NCBI RefSeq assembly: GCF_030445035.2
Contig: NC_080688.1
Coordinates: forward strand, 61,951,949 to 62,015,948
DNA from: Dasypus novemcinctus
Lineage: Eukaryota; Chordata; Mammalia; Cingulata; Dasypodidae
Length of the DNA stretch: 64,000 bases
Reading direction: 5' to 3'
In this document: positions 44,601 through 59,600 of the stretch, one piece after another
How positions within the stretch are numbered: the stretch's first letter is position 1
Layout of the letters: each line of letters opens with the position of its first letter
Translations under genes and position numbers: made by a program
The notes under the pieces: generated by a model
What the model saw: the letters and a program-made list of their open reading frames with translations, nothing else
The model's database searches: none
Told to the model about the DNA's origin: nothing

Positions 44601-47600
44601 AAAGTATCACAAATCCTAAACAGTGCTTAGGAGACATTGAGGCCTACTTAGTAAGAGCAGCAATAGGCTCTTACCTGTTAGACAAAGGTGACTTCCGGCC
44701 CAACCCAATAACCCCCAAAATCCCAGAGCTGAGTCTCTCCTCTGCCACGAGGCTCTGCCTGCTCTGAAGCATGAGTAGTATTCGAATGATGGATTCTGTC
44801 AAGACCGAGTCATTCTGCTCCGTCTGAATCAGGGACAGCTGCAGGACTTGGTGCCACCACAAAAACAACTTTGCCTCTTCCTGCACAGAGCTGGGGGGAG
44901 GCACAGGAGGAAAATAAATTACAAGTGGATTTTGCCCACTCCATTTAACTGAAAGTCCACATGAGTTTCAAGTACAGGGGACATTTAGCACTTTAAAAGG
45001 TTAGGTTAGATGTTAATAAAGTAATGGGATTGCAATAGCTACCATTTACTGAATACTTACTGCTTTTAGCCCTGTGTATGGGCTTCATGTTCTTTCTTTT
45101 CATCCTCCTAACAACCCTATGACGTAGGCATTACCATCTCTACTTTATGAATAAGGTAATTGAGGTTTGGTGCTTCAAAATGCCTGTTTCAGGAAGTTTT
45201 TAAAAATCTTAGAAAATTACTATATGGACATGTAACTGCATAACCTTGTTTTTTATGTACCACCTGGTTCTGTGTACTTATATTTATACACTTACTTACA
45301 TGCTAAATTCCAAGTTAACCAAGTACAATGAGTTTGACAGAGCAGCCAAGGGACAACATACCTTGGATATACCTGTTCTAGCCACTTGCTTAAGATGAGC
45401 AGCACTTTCATTTCATTCCTTAGAGTTTGTTCACTATTTAAACATTGAAGCAAGTAGACATAGAGAGTCAAATAACTGCCAAGGGACAGGCACTCCTGCA
45501 GAAATTCTTCCATGGTGAGCTCAGGAACTTGAAGGGACACCAGAATGGGGCCCCATCCTAAATTTTGATTGAGTGAGTCTAAGAAGAGAACACCAAGGGA
45601 AGACATCAGGATAAAAGCAGGAGTCAAATGAACTACTTTAATGAATCTTATCACTTTAAGCTTCATGTCAAGAAAATATTTCTCACACTGGCTCTAGAGG
45701 CCGTGAAAATGAAATGTATCTAGGGCTAGGAAGCCCTCAGGGCTAAATGTATGCCCCCAGACTAGCCAGTCTAGAGGGTTAAGAAATCAGAATTCAGTGT
45801 AGCATGAATCATCTTTTCTTCATATATGATTTAATAAGTGATACAGCCAGACCCAGGCTTCTAAGAGTTTTAACTTTACTACAATTTACAAATAAGTTTC
45901 CTAGAGAAATTATTATGCCATCCATTGTAAGTATTTTCATTTATTAAAATTTAGTTTGACTCATATGCCAATGGAAGCCCTTGAATGTTTCACAAACAAT
46001 AAAAAAACAATTCTGAGTTTCCAACTAGTGTTATTCTAATGGTTCTCAATTCTTCTGGGGAAGGGAAAGTGGGGTTACATGGTGGCGGCAGACTTGGCCC
46101 AGTGGTTAGGGCATCCGTCTACCACATGGGAGGTCCGCGGTTCAAACCCCAGGCCTCCTTGACCCATGTGGAGCTGGCCCATGTGCAGTGCTGATGCGCG
46201 CAAGGAGTGCCCTGCCACGCAGGGATGTCCCCCGTATAGGGGAGGCCCACGCGCAAGGAGTGCGCCCTGTAAGGAGAGCCACCCAGAGCGAAAGAAAGTG
46301 CAGCCTGCCCGGGAATGGTGCTGCACACATGGAGAGCTGACACAACAAGATGATACAACAAAAAGAAACACAGATTCCCATGCCACGGACAAAAAAGACG
46401 CAGCAAACAGACATAGAGAACAGACAACCGGGGTGGGGGGGTGGAGAGGAGAGAAATAAATAAATAAATCTTTAAAAAAAAAACAAAAACATGGTGACAT
46501 ACACGGCACCTCCCAATGTGGACATGGATTGTTCATGGGTTGTCAGGACAGGAAAGGGGAAAGATTACGTGTACCTCATGCCATCCAAATACAATGCTTT
46601 CCTTTCTCTCCTCCATCTGCAATATGATGTGTATATGGATACCATATGTGACAGTCTGAGTTTGGTAAATCCCAAAAAGAGCTTCTGTTTTTGAAGTAAT
46701 CCATTCCTGTGGGTGTGTGGCCCTTGTGATTGGACTATGTCAGTGAGACCTGACTCAACTGCATCTAAGTCCTCTTGCTGGGCCTTATATAAATGGAGAC
46801 ACAAGAGGAAGAAACACACAGGAAAAGGGAGCTCTCCCATTTTGACCCAGATGTGTGAGAAAAGACTTGAGGATTGTTAGCAGCCAAAGCTTAAGCACGA
46901 AACCCGCTAAAGGTTGGGCCCATGGAGCAGCTCAAGGCTGAAGAGAGTAGCCATATGCCTGATAGCCCACAGCTGAACTCGGGAAGAAAGCAGAGCAGCT
47001 AGAACTGAGAGAGGAGGCCCAGAAAGAGATAAGCCCTAAGCCTCATTGCCCAGAGTTGAGCTCTGGGAGATGGTAAGCCCAGAGGGGCCATCTTGCTTTG
47101 CCATGTGGCAAGACCCCAGTTTCACCAGTAGCTGACTTTGGTGAGAAAGCATCTCTACTGATACCTTGATCTGGATATTTCACAGCCTTGGAACTGTAAG
47201 CTTTTACCCTAAATAAAATTTCCATTATAACAGCCAATCCATTTCCGGTACCTTGCATTGGCAGAACTTTGGCAAACTAAGGATCATACTATTATTAAGT
47301 AGACCAGCTTGTTTCTAGAGTCTGGCTGTTTTGAATAGGATGTCAAAAAATGAGGGGAAGATGTGGGAAGAAGTGACCTCTTCAAAACCAGTTTAAAAGG
47401 TGTGACAAGCAATAAAAGGACTTCTAAAAACAGTCATTTTAACAAAAGTGACAAAAATAGGGGAAAATTAATATAGTGAGGCATTATATAGATTCTGATT
47501 CATAGCATTTGAGGACTAAATGACAGAACACAATTTGATTACAGTTAAAAGGATGGTCTGGCACTCTAAAACTAATATAACAATGAATTAGAGATTAAAT

Positions 47601-50600
47601 GTATAATTCTATCAATAAATACATAGTTCACAAATTTTCATGCTAACTGCAGATCTTTATGAAAAAGACAAAACGTATTCTGAAATAACATTTACAGAGT
47701 GGAAATTAGAATGGCACAACCCCTCCTTGGGAAGAGTCTAGAAAAATACCTCCTGGTGACAAAGCTTTAATCTTCCCTCAAAACGACCATTACAACAGCA
47801 TAAGATGACGGTCCTCTTACCTTCTTTGAAGTAGGCCATGATGCAGGCTTCAGTGATCTCAGCCATGTGGCGGACAGAAGCCAGACTCTGGCAGGCTGCT
47901 GTTAGAAGGGGCAGCACTACTAGCCCATGCACTTTTTGGTCAATCCAGGTCCGGATACTGCCCTGGAGGAATTCTGCAGTTGGAATAGTTGCATTGTTCA
48001 GCATCATTAGGACTTCCACAAAGAGGCTGCTGAGGGCCATGTGGCGGGTCTGGCTGTCCATGTCTGAAGGGGAACATATATTCATGAAAGGCTGCCAGGA
48101 AGAGTGATATGAAGATGATCAAGATTAAGAGCTTCAATTTCAGCTACTCTCCAGATATAGTTTATAATCCCAAGGGGACCAGAAGGAAGACTCTGGGGTG
48201 GCATTTATCATTTAAGGATAAGATATGGCACATAATTACTTTGCAAGGGTCAAGGAGGAATTACTATCAGGTCCATTGGTACAGCAGTGTGGCAGAATAA
48301 TATCTTCTTAGACTTATATCAGGCAGATGTGAAAGAAGAATTTATCAGAACAGACTAATGAGTCTTTATTTTCTAATCTTTGCTCATGTACACCTAAACA
48401 CACAGATCTCAGCAGTCATATGGTAAACTATTTAGAAACAGTCACTACTATGTATAGTACCTCCTGCCTCTGCCCAACCAGTACTATAGTTGTCAATATT
48501 CTAGGGTGGCAAACACAGAACAAAGGTCATTACTTTAAACTAAATACAAAAGGAAAGGAAAAAAGCCTTTTTAAAGGGTTTAACAATAATTTTTTTTATT
48601 TCTATGTTTTTCAAATAAGGAAAATGGTGAGTTGAAACAGTAATGGTAAAAATGAGTATTTCCCCAAAAATGGCACTGAAAAGAGAATGAAATGCTAAAA
48701 AAGACCGTTATTTTTGCAAAAGCACTAACTGCAAAAGAGTGGAAGAGGGTCACTGAGGTAGATAACTGCTTCACATTCAAAAACAGAAAATATAGCACTG
48801 CAGTGTGTGGAAGCAACAATTCAACAGGTGTAATTTTCACCAACTATTTCTAGCTCTCCTTGAGTTGGGTACATTTATTTTATGAAATAGAAGGATTCAG
48901 TTATTCAGTTACTTATATCAAAGGAAATGGAAAAAAGTTTAGAGATGTTTCCCATCACACCCATGAAAACAGATTCACCTACCTGCCCAGTGTTAAATAA
49001 AGTCTAATGTTATTGTAGGACCTAGTTATAGTCAAGAAAGGACTTCAAAAATAGTTTGAAAGTTAATACAATATATGTACACTTTTTTTCATGTACTTCA
49101 TGGGTATGAATATTCTCAGTAATAAAGTAATAAAGAAATCTCTGAATTTCAGCTGAATGGCAGTTTTAATTTGTCCTTTCATTATGATTCATAGCAACAA
49201 ATTACTCCAATGAGCCTCTCCTTTTTGTTCATCATCAACATGGCCAACAAATGTTTTTCTAAAAACCAGATCTGATGTTACCACCTTTTTGACCAAAATC
49301 TTTCTAGAACACCCTTCTCCCCAATTTATATGTACCCGTGGTCATATCATTTGGTTTTAGCTTTTGCTTTTTAAATTCCACTGTGCATGATCATTATTGT
49401 TTTATAGTCAGTTTCTTATTACATTTTCCCACATTATCACTTTCATTGCTCATTTTTCCTTCTTGCAATTCACTTTTAATTTGTGATCACTCTGCTCTTA
49501 GCTAAAGAACAGAACACAACTGAGTATTTCTTTTAGTGATGTTTATTGGTGACAGTTTTTAATGAAAATACTTTTACCCTCATCTATGAAAGATGGCTTT
49601 TCTTCATTTACAATCCTAGGTTATAAGGTAATTTCCTCACAGCACATTGAAGAAGTTATTCTACTGTCTTGCAACTTGCTTTGTTGCTATTGAAAGTCAG
49701 CTGTCAGGATAAATATTGTTCCTTTGTAGGCAACTATCCTTCCCGGGTGTAAAAGTTTTTCTCTTTGTCACTGAGTGTTTGGTAGTTTAGCTACCATGTG
49801 TACATGTGCAAATGTCTTTCTTTTTACCCTGCTTTAGACCCTGGTTTCACTGAATCTGAGAATTTCTGCCTTCATCAACTCTAGAAAATTCTTAGACTTT
49901 ATCTCTTCAAATAGTCTCCCCCCAATTCTGTATCTCCTCTCCTTATGACATTGTGATTACATGGCAAGATACTTGTTAAATCTTCTTTCTCCTTCAATGC
50001 CTTTTAACCTTACTTTCACATTTTCTTTCTCTCTCTGCTGCATTCTGGGTATTTTCTTCAGTTCTGTTTTCCAGTTCATTAATTTTCTCTTTAGGTGGGT
50101 TTACCTTGCTGTTAAACTTATCCAGTAAACCTTTCATATCAAACTTGCTATTTTTTCATTTCTATACTACCTCATTCTCTCTTAAATCTGCATATTTTAT
50201 AAGTTCTTGCCCCTAATATTTTCAAATCTCACTTATTTTTTCAAATATATTAAAATACTTTTTTGTTGTTTACTGTGCTAATTATACCAATATCTGGAGA
50301 CTATATAAGTGTCTGTTGTTCTCTACTGGCTTTTGCTTGTGGTGCTTTATCTCCTGTGTGTTTCATGATTTTTTTTTTCTTTGATGGTTAGTTCGTATTC
50401 CTTTTAACTTTGAACCCTGAATTAAAGATGGGTTCCTCCAACGAGGATCTGTGGTTGCTTTCTGCCAGGCACCTGGCAGCCTCTCCAACCCAAAACTACT
50501 TTAAATAAATTCTCAAGTTGAGGTTTATTTTGGACAATCTAGGTAGTATGAATTCTTGCTGCAAATTAACATGAGGGCCAGCTTGTACTTCCTCATATTC

Positions 50601-53600
50601 AAAAGATATTTCTTTTCCCACCATATAAACAGATGGCCCAACCCCAATGTCACAGGATCAGGTGAGTTGGAAAACTCACCCTTACACTAAAAATGCCATC
50701 CTGTAGGGTGCCCAGCAATATGTGTGGAATTTCCTTTTAGGCTCCCATCTTAGCCAAATTGTGGTTTTTATCAGCTCTCTCTGATATCCTAAGAAGGTTC
50801 AGAAAAAGCCTTGAAGGTGAAATCCTGCCATAGTACTTCACCTACCTTTATAAGTTCCCTCCTATCACTTACCTTCTTGGCACCTCATTAATAAATATTT
50901 GGGTTTTTTTAAAAGACATTTTATTCAGCACTTTTAATTGTTTTTAGCCTGAGACTCGTTGGGATGTCTAGTCACCATACTGCCAGGAGTGAAGTTTTCC
51001 ACAGTTTTTAAATAAGTCTACAGGTGATTCTGAAGTGCTGTCCCATCTCAAAGAACCAAAACATCTAGGAAAGCTGCTCAAAGGAAGGTTTTCTATTATT
51101 TCCTGATCATAAAATCCAATAGTCTAGCTTAGCCACCAGTCCAGTTAAACTCTCATCAGCATCTGGCAGTGATCTCTCAAGTTCTTGAGATTTGTACCTC
51201 CCCCCCAGTGCAGAGATAACAGTGTCCCTGGTGTCCTGTCACCTCTCTGACCACTGCTTCTCTGGAGGCAGGAATGAGTATCATGTCCATTTTCCTGATC
51301 TCACAATGCCTTGTACACAGCATTGTGTGAATGGTTTCCACTGGTCACTTACCAGGTGGGTTAAAGACAATGATTTCATCTAAGAGCTTAGACATTTCCT
51401 GTTCCAGGACTGCTAAGGTGATTTTTCCATTTTGTTCCAGGGTGCTGAGGAACTGAACCATCTGGTGAGTGAAAGCCTGGCATTTTGGAACAGCATCCTG
51501 ACAAACCAAAAAAAGTCATACAAATGAATCCAAGCAAGCATCATTACCTGAGTATTCCCTGGGATCATGGCACTGCCCTGACTGCTTGGGTAGGGAGTAG
51601 AAATGACAAATCAGGAAGCCACATGGAGATCTAATGCCAGTGGCCCAAGGGCCCCGTATCTCAGAAGATGCAAATCTATGGTTAACTCTTTGACTAGAAC
51701 CCATTTTCTTCCTAAACTCCAACAGAGCACTCTCCCTTTTTACTATATTAATAATGTTAATTGAATGCTAACTATTTGCCAAGAACGTTCCTAAAAACTT
51801 TTCTGTTCATTATCTAATTTAATCCTCACAACAACCCTTTGAGGTAGGGTATTATTATTTCCAATTCAGATGAGAAAACCAAGGAACTTGCCCAAAGTCA
51901 CAATGGCAGTAAATTAGGGACCCATACTTTTCAGACATTACCTCAAACACATGCTCATACCCTCCTTGCTATTCTGCCGTCAATGACATGAGATCACTTA
52001 ACCAAGAGCCCACTGCCAGCCCTCAATCGTTTTGACGACTTCTCAGCATATGATACTGCTAGTAAGCAGAGGCTTATCAAAACAGATCAATAAAACAAAA
52101 AGACCCAGTAGGAGGTCAAAACAGTACAGTATGATACATATCCTCCAACTTTCTCTGCTGATGCAGTCAGCAGGTTCAAAACTGTCCTCAATATCCTTTT
52201 ATGCTACTACTGGTCTTGAAGAATGCTCTATGCCCTCTAAAGTACCCACTAAACTTACAGGATGTTTCTGGCTATCAGGAGGAATGGAGAAGCCTGCAGA
52301 TACTTTCAGGAGCTTCACTATTAACTCAGCAGAAGATTCTTTTGCCAGGATGATGGACGGTGGGTAATGGCTGCTGAAATAACCTATCACACTCTGGTAA
52401 GACATAATATCCACAAGATGCCATGAAAGTGAGCTTGTCTGTCCAAGGAGATTGAGTAAAGGTGAATCCTAAAAATGGAACATAAATTCATTTAGTTCCT
52501 GAACCACCACCATTTTCCTAGAAATGAGTTATAACTAGCCTGTGGAGTGACCACTAAGATGGTCCAGTTCACAGCAGTTAAGAGTGTCAATTACTGATAT
52601 TCTATTCATGAACTATTGTGATTAGTAATTGAAGAAAATGTGGCATTGGTGTGGAGAAACTGACCATGGTGGCTGCTGGGGGTAGGGAATGGGAGGAAGA
52701 GATGAGACATGGGGGCACTTTTGGGACTTGGAGTTGTCCTGGGTGGTGCTGCAGGGACAGTTACCGGACATTGTATGTCCTCCCATGGCCCACTGGGTGG
52801 AATGTGGGAGAGTGTGGGCTATGATGTGGACCAACTGACCATGAGGTGCAGCAGTGCTCTGGGATGTATTCACCAAATGCAATGAATGTCTCATGACGAT
52901 GGAGGAGATTGTTGCTATGGGGGGAGGAGTGGGGTGAGGGGGCGAGGGTATATGGGGACTTCATATTTTTTTAATGTAATATTAAAAAAATAAAGACAAA
53001 AACCCTCATAATAAAAGTACAACAAAAAGGCTAATTTTTAAAAAATTAAAATTAAAAAAATTTTAAAAATTAAAAAAAGAATAATATAAACATGACAAGC
53101 AACTGGAAAACACTTTCCTTCTGGCCACAAAGGCGTAAAACAGCTTGAACAAATTTTAGAAACTAACGAAATCATAATATGACAAATGATACTAATAGAC
53201 ATCTCTGAAGAAAGCAGTTGTTTTCTCTATGACAGGGCAAACTGAATTTGCCTAAGAAAAGAAATTCATGCTGTCATAAGAAAGAATATAAAGTGATACA
53301 GACCAAAAGTACAACATATTGTATGATTCCATTTATATAAAATGTAAATATAAATCAATTTGTAAAGAAGGGATTAGATCAGTGGTTACATGTGGCAGGG
53401 GAAGGACAGAGAGATTAGGAGGTGACTACTAAAGGGTAGGGAGTTTTCCTTTTTTGGAATAATGAAATTGTTCTAAAATTTTTTGTGGTGATGAATGCAC
53501 AACATTGAGATTATACTAAAAGCCATTGATTGTACACTTTGGATAGATTGTATGGTGTATGACTATATCTCAATAAAACTGCTTTAAAATTAAAAAGAAA

Positions 53601-56600
53601 AAAAAGTGAAACAACCAAAACTGACTTGAAGACATATCTGTGAGTTAGAGCTAGGAATTAACAAGATGTAAAATAAAATTGATTTATATAACCCAACTCA
53701 GTTTGGTTCCCTTCATACTCTAGATTATGTTATCCAAGAAAATCAGGCCTGTAGCTGAAAACATGTATTCACAGTGAAACAAACTGAAAAACTACCACCC
53801 AATAGAAGACTAGGGAGCCTTGCCAAGTCTTTATCACAACCTCTCCAAACTTACTGACTGGTCTACTAGTTGATCTTCCTTTGCCAGTAAAACCATCATG
53901 AAGAGAAGGCAGACAATCATGCTTCGGGTCTGTGGGTGGGGACTGGGATTCCAGGCATCAGACAGGACACTAACCCAATTGACTTCACAGAGTATAGACC
54001 CCAAAAATAAAAAGCAGCTCTTGGGGCTTCCTCGTTCCACCTAGAAGGAAACAAACCAAATTCAGTACGCTGCTTTCTGCTGTCTCTGTATCTGGAAAAA
54101 GTACAGAGAGCATAAATCAAATTTCATAAATTAATCTGTTTTTTAAATAACACTTTTATTCCCAGATTATAAAGATCATCTATCATCCTACCTCCCAGAG
54201 ATTTAGACCTAACATTTTTAATATATTCCCTTCCATGTTCAGTGTATGTTGCATTTTTAAGTTTGTCTATTTGAATATTGGATTTCATTATCTATTCCAA
54301 AAATTCCTAACAGAAGAGTAATGTTCTTTCCAAGGCCCAACCAAAGTGGCGAAACCAGTGAGCCACTGGTATCAATGGGAATGTATCAAATGCCTCAGTT
54401 GTGTTGGGACAGGATAAAAGATGAGGTCCACAAGTCAATAGTTTCCAAACTTAAGTATGCACCAGAACAACCTAGAGGACTTGTTAAAACACAGCTGCTT
54501 ATAGATATCCAGTACATTTAATTGAAAAATGGGGGGGGGGAGGGGGAGACAACAACACAGATTGTGGGAGATTGTGGGACCCCACCTCCGGAGATTTTTT
54601 ATTTCCTAGGTCTGGAGTGGGAGCAGGAGTAACATTTCTAACAAGTTCCCAGGTGATGCTGATGCTGCTGGTCCCAGAAACATATTTTGAGACCTATCAC
54701 ATTAGTACATAATATTTTTATATGGCCTTTTTAGTGTAATGTAATATAAACATCTCTCTCATTCATCTTTAAAATTTTCAATGACTACATAGTTTAAGTC
54801 CTATTTAAAATATGGTAAGGATTTTTTTGGCAAACACATAAAGGATATAATTAATTTCAAAGTGTTCTTTCATAAATTTCTAATTTGTTCAAAATAAAAT
54901 GTGGCTAGCCATAAATGTTTTCCTTTCAAAATGAAAATTCAATGCTCTACTTCATTTATACAATCACAATCAATGGAATTTGGTGATGATTCATGTCCTC
55001 CCACGACCATCATTATATTAGGCTAACTACTACTTCATCCTCCTTAAAAATCTGTTCTCTATCCCCCCCTCCACCCTACCCTCAACCCAACCTCCCCACA
55101 AAATACTTTATTATGCCAACAAGATATACTGAATTGAAAGGTTCCTAGCTTTTGGACATGTCAGGCCATCTATCATTAGAATAAAAGCCTGGAGATAGAT
55201 TCCATAGCTTCCCTTAATGACGGTCTACTAATTAATCTGTCTTATTAATTAGTTGCTCTATTACTTAAACTCTATCTTACAACTCCTGTAAGCCACTTTC
55301 TCTTATGTGTTCATAACAGTGATAGATACAGCCTTAACACCAGCCTCATATTCTAAACCTATCTATAAAATCATCCTTAAATCTTTTATTTCTCTAAAAC
55401 AACTGCCCTGACCTTTTCTTAGAGCTCAGATATAGAGGAGTGGCTGACAAGAACAGCATAGGGTTGTCTACATTTATAGGGCAGATTATAAAATAAGCAC
55501 TAAAAAAAAATAAAAATAAAAATAAAAAATAAAAATAAAAAAATAAAATAAAATAAGCACTAAAGGAATGAAGTACATTTTACTAATTGCCATAAATAAC
55601 TATAGATACGTAACAATGAAAGCACTTAAGGGTCTCAAAAATAAATGTGATAATATGAGTAGACACGAATTGGCAAGTAGGACTAAATGAACTCAAACAA
55701 TCATAAAAGCTAAGACAAGATTATAAAGTATTTTTAAAAACAGAAATTTAAGAACAAAAATAGCTCCAAATGCTGGACTGGATTGTAAATTACCTTCCAT
55801 TTACATTCTATTTAATGTGTTTGGTTTTCTTATTTGTTTTGTTTTGTTTTGTTTTGGTAACTATTGCTTCTGATGCAGACAGAAACCCACACTTATTGGC
55901 AATTTCTTCAGGTCTTTTCAAGTTTTTATATGATAATGCTACATGGCTATATCATTAATTTTTACAAGGCACTTTATCTCCTACAATCTAATTATTCACT
56001 TGTGTGCTTGCTTAAAGAAAATAATGGACTGAATACCAATTTACATTTTACTTTAACAGCACACTTAAGTTGTTCTAATGATACTATACTAGAAAACATA
56101 TGTACACATAAACACCAACCAAGATTGAGTGTGACAAAGTCATTAAACCACACACTCACATAACAGTATCACTAAAGTTTAGGGGAAGTCTAACATTATA
56201 GATAAACTCTGGGTTTAAGAGGTCCTATAGATGCTTTACAGCCATCTAATAACAAATGCAAAGAATTATAGATACTGCCTTACACAGCACTATCAGACAA
56301 CATGGAGAATATGCATGTTCCCCTTTGGCACACACTGCAACTGTGCATAACACCCCAGTGAAGAGGTTGCTCCATGGAAGTCAGGCCTCTCTAGGCTGTG
56401 ACATAGACAGCAAGGGCTCACTTTAAAGAAGGCCTCCATAAGCATCTGGTCCGGGTGCAGGTCCCTCCACAGGAGCTTCTGGTATGCGCTATGAAAAGCA
56501 TAAAGAATGAACTCTGGCATTTTGGGTGCTGTACATGCTTCACAATAATGCAGCAGGTGTAATCGAAGGGCTCCTTCATCACCTGGCAACAGCTTATCTA

Positions 56601-59600
56601 AAATTTAAAAAGAAAATACAGCTGAAGTCCTTTTGGTTTACCTTTAAAATAAACTAACTCACAACACAAACTTAAACTGAAAGTCTAAAACCTAAGGTTC
56701 TCAATATTTACCCAATTTTCATGGGCCAGGGAGGGAAAAAATGATAGCAGATTAATAATAAAAAAAGGTACTTTAATTACTTACTTGGGTTAACTGGAAT
56801 GAATAAGCAACTATTATATGGGAGACAGTAGGGATAATCTTTCTTCAAAACTATTAAATGACTTTTTAACTCAAATACATTTCTACAGCCCCAACAATTT
56901 TAGGTTTCCTTCTGGTGTGTCACCCTCACCACACATGTATGCAATCTCCAACATTTAGCACTTCATTCATTTGGCACCATGGAGGAATCCAATATTCCTC
57001 CAAAAGAAAGGTTCCAAATAAAATTTAACCCTCTGTGCAATAAAATGAGACTGTCAGCTGTCACTCGTTTAAGTCATTGTAAATGAGTCTCAAACTCTAA
57101 TGCCACCCAGCTCATTCAGTATCACCCTCACAGTATCAATTACTGTAATTCCTTCAAGGACTAATGGCTGCACAAGGGTATTTAGTCTAAAATAAACGTT
57201 TCAGACTTTCTGGTTCTACATGAAGAATGGTCCTCATTTTTCTTCAATAAAGGACAGAATTGGATCAGAGGAGCTCAGTAAAAGGCTACAATTCAGTAAT
57301 TCTTCATCCTACTTTGCAGAGTTCCATCTCCTCTCTCTTAACTCAGCCACCAATTCTTCATGGTGTCAATGTACCCTACTGTTCCTAAGCCATGGCCTCA
57401 TTTTACATACACAGGCAAGAGCCTGAGAGTGCTTTCCCCTATACTAAGAAAAATGCATAGCCTTTGTGACTATAATTTATGCTCAAATATTTTTTCACTA
57501 ATCAGTACATTGTGAATAGTAAAAAGCCTGCTAGTCTGCTGTTCAAAAAAAAAAGTGGGTACTATCAATATTTCAGCATTACTCATGAACCAATATTTAT
57601 CAAAAACATTGAGAGGGAAATGGATGTGGCTCAACCAATTGGGCTCCCATCTACCAAATAGGAGGTCCAGGGTTCGATGCCCAGGGCTTCCTGGTAAGGG
57701 TAAGCTGGCCCACATGGAGTGCGGGCACATGCAGGAATGCCGCCCTGTGCAGGAGTGCTGGCCGATGCGGAAAGCTGGCATAGCAAGATGACACAACAAG
57801 AGACAGAGGAGAGGAAATAAGAAGACACAGCAGAGCAGGGAGAGGAGTTGGCTCAAGAGAATAATCACCTCTCCCCAACTTCGGAAGGTCCCAGGATTGG
57901 TTCCTAGAGCTGCCTAATGAGAATACAAGCAGACACAGAGAGCAGATAATGCGGGGAGCAGGAGAGGCAGGGGGAGAAATTTTAAAAAAAACACTGAGAA
58001 TGCAGCCCTATCCTAGGTCTTGTGGGGGGCAGGTGGTGCATGATAAAAGAAGTGAAGGGAAACATTTCTGTCCCTGAAGAGTTTACATCTTACAGTTGTG
58101 GGGAAAAAAACAAAACAAAACAAAACAGTAAGACCAGACATGTGAAAGGTCCATGAAAACTACTGGACAATATACTGCTGACTATGACTAAATGCCACCT
58201 GAGCATGTGGCAGCCATGGAAGTGCACCATTTGGACGCTCTTCAACAGAACTCACTGACTGACCCAGCTGCAGCATCTTCCAGATCCCTTGCAGCATCAG
58301 AGGGCGAGGCCACACTCTTCCCAGTTAGCCCTCAGTCATCAACTGAGCACAGGCCTGGCCATTTCTACCTAATTAATTGGGGCCCACACTGGGCTGGCCA
58401 ATATTTCTCAGCAGCAGCAATGCAGTCTGCGGTTCTTCCTGACCACTCCCCTTCCACAGATACCAGACCCACACTGGGGTCCAAAGGCTTTCTCTCCCTA
58501 CTTATGCTCCCATCCCCTTCATTTTCACAGGCATTACCCCCAAATAAATCGCTGGCATTCTAAGACCATCTTGGCATCTGCTTTCCAAGAACCTGCAACA
58601 ATGTACTATGAAAATTCAGAGGCAGGAGAGAAATATATGAGCACAAAGAGAAATGCAGGAGAATAATTTAAAGATTTTGAGACTTCATCCAGGTAGTAAA
58701 ATCATCATGAACAAGTGAGCAGAAAAGGGAAAACGGCAGGGCTATTAGGGAATATGCATAGAGCAAATAGCTGAAATGGAGTGTTTCCATTTAAAAAAAA
58801 AAATTCACCATAATGTTGCTGAAGTACAATTGCACCAAACAACATTTGAATGCCAAGTAAAACGTTACACTTAAAAGTGACTGAGTAAGGATATCACATG
58901 ACATAAATAGTATTTTAGGAAAATTAATTTAGTAAATAGGGTGATCTGGAAGGAACAGGAATCAGAAATAGGGAAATTGAGGCTACTGCAAGAATTTGAA
59001 TGAATATACTATTCTTTTAAACCTTTTAAAATAAAAAATTTAGATGCATTAGGTAAAATATAACATCTCTGAAAATGCATAGCTAGGTACATTAGGTGAA
59101 AGAGATCAGTGTATTAAACAGAACCACAGTTATCCTAGGAGTATTTGTTTATATGGGGTTTTAATGGCACAGGGAGACTGAAGACAAGATCTTCTAAGAA
59201 CTATCTCATTTAAAGAGCAGATTAAAGAAAAAAAGGCAACTTCTAGCCTAGACCAGAATTGGGGGAAGAAAAACATGTTTACTTCAAGAATTGAGGCCTG
59301 CCTACAAGTGAATTTAGGGTTTAATGTCATGCAGCTAAGTGGGGTATGGGAAACTGAAGCTGAGAAATTATCTCCTCATCCTAAGCCTTACAGAGTTTCT
59401 ATAAAGTCTCTCTAAATATAGGCTCACACTACAAAATTACAAAACACACACACAAAAAAACAAGCCTCCAAGGACAAATGTCTGAAGGAACATCAAACAA
59501 CAAGATAAACCATCCCTACAGGAACTTCAGATAATGGAATTATTCAATATAGATCATAAATTAAAGTAAGCATGTTGAGACATTTTAAAGAAATAAAAAT

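Noticed and set aside
58192-58563. A 123-codon plus-strand frame in an EPG5 intron
   Set aside because: It lies on a probable LTR fragment and has no recognised protein similarity.
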